Positions 1 through 9,500 of a stretch of 12,200 nucleotides of DNA are shown here, piece by piece. Source of the DNA: an uncultured Anaerolineae bacterium. GTDB taxonomy: Bacteria; Chloroflexota; Anaerolineae; Anaerolineales; UBA11858. The stretch lies in the NCBI GenBank assembly GCA_937893815.1, contig CALCSH010000367.1:1-12200 (forward strand). The letters are read 5' to 3'. Both the position numbers and the translations under genes were made by a program. Within the stretch, counting starts at the first letter, position 1. Each line of letters opens with the position of its first letter. Under the pieces are notes generated by a model that saw only the letters and a program-made list of their open reading frames with translations, ran no database searches and was not told the DNA's origin.

Positions 1-22
1 TACATTTTTTCCCACCTTTTAT

Positions 23-240
23 AGTAATTATTGTCAAAAATTATATTACACTGGTAGTGACTTGCTTCACCAAAAAAGTAAAGTTGGTGAAAACCAGTCG
101 ACTAAATAAATCATTTAGTAGCGTTTTCTGACTGCAACAATTGCAAGATGACCAATAAAATTTTCATAATAATTTTATCAATCGTCTGAGTTGAACTAAA
201 CTTGTAATCATCATTTATGAAAATTCTGCATAATTTTAAT
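23..240 (+). repeat. Upstream duplication, copy A
   Basis: This copy aligns with copy B (289-495) at an offset of 262-266 bp. Shared landmarks include AGTAAT (23 and 289), GTCAAAAA, AATTTG/AGTTGGTGAAAA-like sequence, TCATTTAGTAG (111 and 374), GCAACAATTG, TGACCA, ATCGTCTGAGT and TCATTTATGAAAA. It covers the presumed promoter and leader of the giant gene and ends in a broken start of the same gene. The copies differ by many substitutions and small indels, so the event is not recent. Confidence 0.8.
101..119. promoter_or_regulatory. 7-bp inverted repeat in copy A
   Basis: ACTAAAT (101-107) and ATTTAGT (113-119) form a perfect inverted repeat with a 5-bp spacer. In copy B only the right arm survives (ATTTAGT at 376-382); the left arm has become CCAAAAC. 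It could be an operator or a weak hairpin. An AT-rich stretch can produce such a pair by chance, so confidence is low. Confidence 0.3.
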
Positions 241-267
241 TTGTGGCTTCTGATCGTGTTTTTCTAG
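217..267 (+). pseudogene. Truncated duplicate of the giant gene's start (16 codons)
   Basis: ATG at 217 sits at the position matching the true start 479 and is preceded by the same ATCATTT. It encodes MKILHNFNLWLLIVFF and stops at TAG 265-267. The product resembles the real N-terminus: MK at the start, His at position 5, then NLW and a hydrophobic run. It therefore looks like a remnant of a duplicated signal-peptide start. It could also act as a short leader ORF if the transcript begins upstream, but no further evidence supports that. Confidence 0.5.
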
Positions 268-288
268 ATCTACTTAATAAATCTGTAC

Positions 289-495
289 AGTAATCCTGTC
301 AAAAAATAATTTACAATCCAATTTCATTGTAGAAAAATTTGTAAAGCTAGTGAAAATTAGTAGGCCAAAACAATCATTTAGTAGTGTTTTCTGAGAGCAA
401 CAATTGTAAGGTGACCATAAAATCTTCAAAATAATTTAATTAATCGTCTGAGTAGAACTAAGCTCACAACCATCATTTATGAAAACACCGCATAG
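289..495 (+). repeat. Upstream duplication, copy B, leading into the giant gene
   Basis: This is the second copy of the duplicated leader; it supplies the ATG at 479. The best-kept stretch is ATCGTCTGAGT followed by GAACTAA, 25-40 bases before the start in both copies, so it may hold a regulatory element or transcript leader. I see no convincing -35/-10 pair at standard spacing in either copy and no strong ribosome-binding site. Confidence 0.75.
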
Positions 496-592
496 TGTGG
501 AATGGAAAAATAAATCGAATTTATGGCAGGTTTGTCTGCTGTTGTTTTGCGTATTCGTGATGATGTTCTCAATGCCAGAAGTAGTTTTTGCA
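479..592 (+). other. Sec signal peptide of the giant protein (residues 1-38)
   Basis: Residues 1-16 form a long n-region with Lys2, Lys10 and Lys12. Residues 18-32 form an uninterrupted hydrophobic core (VCLLLLFCVFVMMFS). The segment PEVVFA follows, ending in a good signal peptidase I site, V-F-A before Asp39. The cysteines at 19 and 24 lie inside the core and do not form a lipobox, so a lipoprotein is unlikely. The n-region lacks the longer extended form typical of many large autotransporters. The prediction is from sequence pattern only. Confidence 0.85.
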
Positions 593-3500
593 GACGGGAT
601 TGATACTGTTGAGCCACCAATCGCTGAAGAAATTGGTGATGAAATTGCTGAGAACATTGATGCAGAAAGCAATAATCTAGGGAATGAGTTTGACCCAGAT
701 GCAATCGAAGAAACTGAAGAGTCAACTATAAATACGGGGCAAGAAGAAACCCTGTTTGGGGAAATAGAAATATCGGAAGATAATACGGAAATCTCGGAGA
801 ATGCAAATCCACAGGTTACTGAAGATGTTGCAGAGACTGATAGTAATCATTATGTTACAGCGGTCGGGGAAATAGAAAGTCAAGAAGAAGAACCAACAGA
901 AATAGAGAATAATATTCCGGATGATGACGTGGATTCGGAAAGCATTGCAGAGATTTCTGTTGTTAGTGATGAAGGCTTCGAGCCCGCAAACCTAGAAACA
1001 GATGACCTAAATGGTGAGCCTTCTTCTGAAGAAAACGCTAGCGCGTTACAAACGAGTGAAGAAGAGATTGAAAGAACTAACGAAACTATTGTTGAACCTT
1101 CAGATGTTCCTTCAGCCATATCCTCTGCCTCAGTAGTACCTGACCCCTATTTTTTTGTCAGTGATATAAGATACAGTTTTTTGCCAGAGGGAGGAGATTG
1201 CTCAGGTCTTTCGAATTGCCAGATTTCCACAACTCCCATTCAAGATGCAATAGATGCAGTATTGGGCGGGTTGACTCCTGACGATGACTCGATATATATC
1301 GAAGGCGGCATCTACGCTGAAAATGTGACACTGCAAAGCATAGGTTTTAATTTGTTGTTGATGGGTGGTGTTGATGGTACTGAGACAATATTAGATGGCG
1401 AGATTTCAATTAATAATGCTAGCGGAAAGATAGCTCTACAAAACTTCTCGTTTAGCTCTGGGCTAAACGTCATTAACTCGGATGATGTTATCGTACAAGA
1501 TAGCAGCTTCAATTCGGATATTGTTGTAGAGAACTCAACGATATTGGTAAAAGACAGCACCTTTAACGGTTCTGCCGAAATTCGGGTAGGGAACTCAAAT
1601 GTAAGTGTTGTCGGTGTGGAAGATCTGATTAACAGTGGACTGATCAGTCCTGGAAATTCTCCTGGCATTTTAGATGTAGAGACTTTCACTCAGAGCAGTG
1701 ACGCGACATTGGAAATTGAAATCGCTGGAACAATCGCTGGAACGGGTTACGATCAGGTCAATGTTGCCAGTCTGGCCAGTTTGGCTGGAGAGTTGAAAGT
1801 CACATTTTTGGATGGCTTCGCTCCCAACGTAGGCGATACCTTCGATTTTATGACCTTCGACACGGTTAATGGTACTTTCGATACGGGTACGGGATTGTTC
1901 GGTTTTGGCTCCGGAAACTTATTCTTTCAAGTTGTCCAACAAGTTGACCGCTTACAGTTAGTGACCCATGCACTTCCCAATCTCGGTCAGATCGATATCA
2001 GTGGTGTAACGTCAGCGGATAATAACTTATTGGGCGAGTTTCTAAACCCATTCTATTTTGGTTTTGGTGCTTTTACCGTAGATGCCTCGGTCAGTGTAGC
2101 GGACTTCTTCCATGCCACAGGAACTTTTTCTCTTGACAGTAGTTCCCCATCAGTCACTCTTTCAGATGCAAGCTCTGTCAACACTGACTTGTTGCGCATC
2201 GGCGGTAGCGGCTTAACTGCTTTTGTTGGTTTGAATGGACCCGAAACAAATCCAGATGCCATGGGGCTTACCTTAACCGACGTGGATTTTGGGGTCGGTC
2301 TTTTCTTCGAAGATAGTGGCTCTGGTAGTTGGACAGTATTGAAAGCATCTGCTGTGACAGCGGCTTTTGTTGGCCTTGGCGAAGAGATTATCCTTCCTGG
2401 TACCAACCTGACAGTATCCATCAATACCGGGTCTGAAGCTACGGTGATTGATTTCAGCAGTTCGCCCACATTAGTAGACACTGGTTCCGGGACGGTCTCA
2501 CTTGATTTTGATGGTGTTGATGGTAAACAGATCCAAACATCCGGGGATTTCACTTTAACGGTTAGCAATTTCTTTCGTGTGGTTGGGACACTGTCCTTTA
2601 AAAAATCCAACGGGCAGGTGATACTAGATGACACCTCTGTTGCGAATGTTGATTTACTCACTGTAGGGGGAACCGGGGTAAGCGCTTTTGCCGGGCTTCA
2701 GGGCGGGACCCCAGATGCAATGGGGCTCTCACTGACTGGTGTTGATTTTGCTCTGGCGCTTCTCATGGATCAGTCAAATTCAAGCCGTAAGTGGGTTTCA
2801 CTAAAGGCCACAGCTGGGGGTGGTGCTTTTGTCGGGCTTGATACATTGACTCTTTCAGGCGATTCGCTGGTCGTAGAGATTAACGGTGCTTCTGCTGACG
2901 CCCGTATTGTTGATTTCAATGCCCAGAACCTCATTGTTAAAACGGGGCCTATAACAACACTCACATTGGACATGGGTGCTGATGAGGGGCAGCTTACAAG
3001 AGCACTTGGTAACTTTACGCTTGCTGTTGCAGAGTTCTTCCATGTTGATGGAACCTTTGCTTTTGAGAAATCAAGCGAAACAATTGTTCTGGTGGATGCA
3101 ACTGAAGTTGATACTGACTTGTTGGCCATTGGCGGTTCCGGTCTGACGGCATTTGCTGGCCTAAATGGTCCTGCCAGCGATCCGGATGCGATAGGCTTAT
3201 CCCTTTCAAGTGTAGCCTTTGCGCTTGCGGTTCTAATGCCCAAAGTTGGCGAAGTCGGTGTAGACAGTTTGAAGTGGACAGCGCTAAAGGCAACTGCCAG
3301 TACCGTGGCTTTTCTCGGTTTACCGGAAATAACTGTGGCAGGCTCCAATATATCGATTGAGATCAACCGCGTAAATGGTGTTGTTGACCCGGCAGATCCG
3401 GATACCCGAGTAGTGGATTTTGGGGCTGATTCCCCCGGTGGAGCCCTTTCAGTAGTAACTGGGTCTGGTACCACACTGGATTTAGACATGGGTGGTGATG

Positions 3501-6500
3501 AAGGTCAGCTTGCTCGTTTACGAGGAGATCTTTCTCTGACACTAGCTGATTTCTTCCATGTTGAAGGAGGCCTTGCGTTTGAGCGCTCAAGTGGACAGGT
3601 CACACTGAACGACACAAATGTGGTTAATGTTGATTTTCTGACAGTTGGTGCTGAAGGTGTAGAGGCTTTTTCCGGGTTGAATGGAGGCACTGCCGATGCG
3701 TTAGGGTTGGCGTTAGCAGATGTTGACTTTGGCTTGGCGTTGATGACAGACAAGGCAGATGGGGCTCGTAAGTGGGCATCACTTGTTGGTGATGCTGGCT
3801 CGGTGACATTGACAGGCATCGAGGGGCTGGAAGTTTCTGGCGATACGATCAGTCTAGAGATCAATCGGGCAGCAGTGGACGGAACGATTGTTGACTACGC
3901 GGCACAGCATTTAGATGTTGTGACCGGATTGGGGACAGTAATTTCTTTGGAGATGGAGAGCAGTGAAGGTGAATTGTTGCGGGTATCAGGCAACCTGACG
4001 CTGGATGTATTTGGTTTCCTCACTGTGACCGGTGGGCTAGCTTTTGAGAAGTCGAGTGAAAGTGTAAAGCTTAATGATGCCAGTACGGTGGACATAGATT
4101 TGCTGACAGTGGGCGGTGCCGGATTGAGTGCTTTTGCTGGATTGAATGGGGGGACTCTAAATGCACTTGGATTAGATCTCGGGAATGTAGACTTTGCGCT
4201 GGCGCTGTTGGTAGATAAGTTAGATGCAGCCCGCAAGTGGCTTTCGCTAGAGGCGCTGGCAGGAAGTGTTTCTCTGCTGGGTATTCCGAATCTGGTGTTG
4301 TCAGGAACGACCGTCAGTGTGGAGATTAACCGCGCAGCGGCAGCGGATGGAACGATTGTAGATTATTCAGATCAACCATTGGATGTGGTCAATGGACCGG
4401 GATCTACATTTACCATCGACATGGACAGCAGCGAAGGCCAGTTAGCACGGGCAGTGGGCGATTTCATGCTGGACATTGCGGACTTCTTCCATATAGAGGG
4501 TGGGTTTGGATTTGAACGTTCGATTGACCAGATTATATTGGACACAGGTGAGATTGTAGATGTTGACCTTCTGACTGTAGGCGGTGTAGGTGTAGATGCT
4601 TTTGCCGGGTTGAACGGCGGAACAGCGAATGCGCTTGGCTTGGTGCTGGGGAATATTACCTTTGCCCTGGCTCTGATGGCTGACGCAATTGAGCCTGCTC
4701 GTAAATGGACATCTCTTGAAGGTTTGGCAGGGTTGGTTGCGGCAACGGGTATTCCCGGGTTAAAGATTTCAGCTGATTCCCTGAGTATTGAGATAAATCT
4801 GGCTGCTGCTGATGGCACTGTCGTCGATTTTATGGCACAGCCGCTGGACGTAGCGACCGGGCCAGGAACAAATTACACACTAGATATGGACGGCAGTAAA
4901 AGTCAACAGCTTTGGGTATCCAGCAACATGACGCTAGAAGTCGCAGATTTTTTCCATGTTGAAGGCAGTTTTGGATTTGAAAAAACCAGCGATATTGTTA
5001 TGCTGAACGACACTACTACAGTGAACGTTGACATGCTCACCTTGGGCGGCTCGGGGCTGGATGCTTTTGCTGGATTGAATGGTGATACAGTGGATGCTCT
5101 GGGCTTGGATCTTGGTGATGTCGATTTTGCGTTGGCTTTGCTTGTTGATCAAGCTGATGCGACCCGGAAATGGCTTTCATTGGAAGGGCTAGCAGGATCT
5201 GTTGCGTTAGCTGGCCTGAGTGGGTTAGCGCTTGCAGGCGACACGATTAGTGTAGAGATAAATCAGGCGGCTGCAGATGGCACAGTGGTGGATTATGCTG
5301 CAACATCATTAGATGTAGTCACTGGGCCGGGCAATATGTATACTTTGGATATGGACGGCGATGAAAGTGAACTGATCCGGGCATCCGGAAACCTGACTTT
5401 GGATGTTGCTGGTTTCTTCCTAGTTAGCGGTGGATTTGCTTTTGAACGTTCTTCAGATAGCGTTGTGCTAGATGATGGTAGCAATGTCTTTGTTGACTTG
5501 CTGACAATTGGGGGAAGTGGTGTTAATGCCTTTGCCGGGCTAAACAGTGGCACTGCGGATGAATTGGGGCTTTCACTAGGTGCGGTTGATTTTGCTATTG
5601 CTCTCTTGGCCGATCAAACTGATTCCAGCCGTAAATGGCTTTCGCTAGAGGCGCTGGCAGGTTCGGTGGCAATGGCAGGTATTTCTGGCTTGACGTTGGC
5701 GGGCGACATAATCAGTGTAGAAATCAATCAGGCGGCCGGAGACGGAACTGTGGTTAATTACGCAGCCCAGAACCTTGATGTAGTCACGGGACCAGGAACA
5801 ACCTTGACGCTTGATATGGATGGTAGCCTAGGCGAATTGATACGAGCCTCTGGCAACCTCACACTCAGTGTTGTTGACTTTTTCTATGTTAGCGGCGGGT
5901 TTGCGTTTGAGAAATCCAGCAGCCAGGTCACACTTATTGAAGGGGAAGTTGTTAATGTAGACTTGCTGACGATTGGTGGCGTGGGCGTAAATGCATTCGC
6001 CGGAATAAATGGCGGCACGACTAATGCATTGGGCCTAGTATTGGGGAATGTAACCTTCGCATTAGCTATGTTAACTGACAAGAGTCTTGCTTCCCGGAAG
6101 TGGTTGGCAATGGAGGCTTATGCTGGAACAGCCGCATTTATAGGAATAGATGGCCTGTCGATTGCTGGCGACACACTACATGTGGAGGTCAACCGGGCCG
6201 CAGCTTCTGATGGATCGCTGGTTGACTTCTCAGCGCAGAATATGGTTGTGGCTACTGGTCCCGGCTCTACGTTGATATTGACAATGGATGCATCTAAGGG
6301 AGAGCTAACAAAAGCCTCAGGCAATCTGGAACTGGATGTCTTTGGTTTCTTCTATGTCAGTGGTGGATTTGGATTTGAAAAGTCTATTGGGAATGTTACA
6401 TTAGATGATACGAGCGTAGTCAGTGTCGACCAGTTGCTACTGGGCGGTGATGGTGTAGAGGCCTTTGTGGGGCTAAATGGTGGTACAGCTGATCCCTTTG

Positions 6501-9500
6501 GTCTAGGAATGAGTGATGTAGATTTTGGCTTCGCGCTACTGTCTGAACATAGTGATGCCAGCCGTGCATGGGTTTCTTTACAGGCTTTAGCTGGAGCCGT
6601 GGTCTTTACAGGGGTTACTGGGTTGGTGATAAGCGCAGACACGTTGGCGGTAGCAATTAACCGGGCAGCGGAAGATGGTACAGTTGTTGATTTTCTGACG
6701 CAGAATCTAGAAATAACAACAGGATCACTAAGTACCTTGACACTGGATATGGATGGCTCTAAAGGCCAGCTTATTCAGGCAACTGGAAATTTGGATATCA
6801 ACCTGTTCGATTTCTTTAGTGTTTCGGGCGGTTTTGGATTTGAGAAATCAACGGACAGCGTAACTCTTTCAAATAGCGACGTGATTAATGTCGATAAAAT
6901 GACACTGGGTGGTCTGGATTTAGATGCGTTTGCTGGATTGAACGGAGGTACTGGAGATGCGGTCGGTCTGTCATTGGGGAATTTGGATTTTGCTCTAGCC
7001 CTAATGGTGGATTTATCGGACCGGACAAAAAAATACACTTCGTTACAGGCAACTGCCTCATCAGCAACTTTCAGCGGTATTGATGGCCTAGTAGTAGCAG
7101 CTGACACACTGGAAGTAGCTATTAACCAGGGAGTGACAATTCCAGAGCAGGCGGAAGTAAATGAAACAGCTAATACCCTTTATGTTTTAACGATTGGTGA
7201 TGAAACGATTGGAACTATGACTCTCAACTTCGGGGGCGACAGTCAGAATATGATCTTAACCGCAGGGGATAGTGACAGTACGGTAATCGCAAACCTGAAA
7301 GCCGCTTTGGAAGCATTGAGTGGGATTGGGGTAGGAAATGTGCAGGTGACTGGCAGCCGCTATGGTGGATACACAATCGAGTTTATTGGCGCATTGGAGG
7401 GGACAGATGTGAGTGGTATGACCGTTAGTACGACTGCAGCTGGTGTGGTTGTAACGGTTGATGAAGTTGGAAATGCCGTAGCTGGAGTGAACGAAGTAAA
7501 ACGGATTACAATCGAAACGCCTCGAACGACACCAGTGAGCGTTAGTATTAGCGTGACAGAAGTGAGTGCTGGAGGGGCGGGCACGAATGAGCTACAGGCT
7601 TTGGTTTTCACTACACCCTATGCGTCAAAAGGTACTTTTGATATTGCGATAGATGGGATAACTGAGACCGTTACCTTCAAGCAGAGCATGACTCTGACAA
7701 ATGAGACTAATATTCAGAGTGCTTTAATGAGTATCCTCGGGGTTGGTTCGGAGGACTTGAAAGTAAAGTTCAATAGTGCATATAAAAACGGTCACCGTTA
7801 TATCATTACCTACCAAGCTGCTCTGGCAGGTACGAATATTAGCAACATGATCCTGACCAATAACCTTAGCACAGGTGACGTCGTAGCCTATAACCTTAAA
7901 CAAGGCAGTGGTTCAACCGAGGTGCAAACGGTCAACCTGAGCAGCGCTGGAGCGGGAACTTTCACGCTGGCACTTGATTATGATGGAAGTACTTATACGA
8001 CGACAGACTTGGCTTTTGATGCGGATATTGCTGATGTGGAATCAGCGTTGAATTCTGCGTTGACGGCATTGGGCGGAACGGTCATTGTTGGGGGATCAGT
8101 TGGAAGTTGGCAGGTAACCTTTGGGGGGGCAATGGAAGGACAGAATCTTGCTCTCTTGAAAATGGATGTCAGCCCGGAGAGCCTTGCTCCAAGCGGTAGT
8201 TTTGTAGTGGAATTAGAAGGTGAAACCAGTGCAGATATCAACTACAACAGCAGTACAACGGCATTGGCGGCGAATATTGAAAGTGCATTTGAAGGATTGA
8301 GTATGGTAGGGGTTGGAAATGTAGCGGTGACCTTTGAGAACGGTGATACTAGTTACCAGAACTATCGCATTGAATTCATCAACGCACTGGTCAATTCGAA
8401 TGTTGATGACATCACCTTAAATTTAACAAATCTTAATCTGGCAACAGCCAAATCATATAACTTAACCCAAGGCAGCACGTCTGTGGCTGAAACACAGCGA
8501 GTAAGCATTAACACTGACGCTCGGTCTGGTACATTCGGCGTAGAACTTGAGTACAGCGGAACAACCTATACAGCATTGGCAATAGATTTTGATGCTACAG
8601 CGAACGAGGTACAAGAAGTATTAGACACAGCCTTTAGCGGTATAGCTGGTGCAGCCATATCCGTAGGCTTCTGGAACGGCAGGCAGTTAGATGTCATTTT
8701 TGGGGGGAGCTTGGCAGGAAAAGATATCAACCCTTTGGTTGCAAGCGCATCAACGGTGACAACACCAGCTATTCTGGCTCTGGAACAAGTGGGGTACACG
8801 TTAGTAATTCCGGCTGTGCCAGCTCAAACGATTGTAGTTGATTATGTAGCTCAGCCCTTGGAAGTGCTTGTAGGCCCTGGTACGATTTTTGGCCTTAATA
8901 TGGATGGCGGTGAAGGGGAAATCATTAAAGTTACTGGAAATGTTGATCTCAATTTGTTCGATTTTGTAACTGTTTCTGGTGGGTTTGGTTTCGAAAAATC
9001 AACACAGTCCATTGTCCTGTCTGATACTAGCAGCGTAGATACAGATATGCTGACCATGGGGTTGTTGAACGTAGATGCCTTTGTTGGTTATGATAGTGGA
9101 ACATCTGACACCGGCGATGACTTGGGGATGCAGCTCCTTGGCGTTGACCTTGCGGTAGCAATTTTCAGTGAACAGTCCGGTAGTCGTAAGTGGACTTCGG
9201 TGAAGGCCGGTGTTGACAGTGCATCCTTCCTGGGAGCGCCAGTTGGTCTGAGTGTATCGGTCAACACAGTTAGCATTGAGATGAATAATCCGGCTTCTGA
9301 TGGCACTGTGGTCGATTACCTCATCACTACTGGGGAAATAGCAGCAACCAATTTGGAAGTGCTGGTTGGTCCAAGTACAACCGTGACTTTTGATATGGAT
9401 GATGACAAGGGGGAATATCTTCAGGTTATAGGTAATGCTGAATTTGATTTATTCGACTTTGTAGTCGTCTCAGGTGGGTTTGGGTTAGAAAAAGCAAGCA

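Noticed and set aside
25..60. Possible sigma-70 promoter starting with TTGTCA at 31
   Set aside because: No acceptable -10 hexamer occurs at 16-18 bp spacing, and the matching stretch in copy B (CTGTCA) is no better. AT-rich DNA gives many such partial matches.
1..478. Small RNA or riboswitch in the leader
   Set aside because: Apart from one 7-bp inverted repeat that is not kept in the second copy, no stable stem series or known conserved motif is visible.
436..725. Minus-strand frames spanning the start of the giant gene
   Set aside because: They overlap the signal peptide and acidic linker, and their composition is that of an antisense shadow.
1229..1621. Active pectate lyase or other polysaccharide lyase
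   Set aside because: Only a short run of beta-helix rungs is present and no catalytic residues can be identified.
2053..4818. Series of minus-strand frames of 113-239 codons with similar sequences
   Set aside because: They resemble one another only because they are antisense to the tandem repeats. The plus frame has a signal peptide and clear domains; these do not.
7133..8833. Insertion sequence or other mobile element within the repeat array
   Set aside because: The block is fully in frame, has no transposase-like sequence, and shows no terminal inverted repeats or target duplication that I can see. It reads as protein modules.
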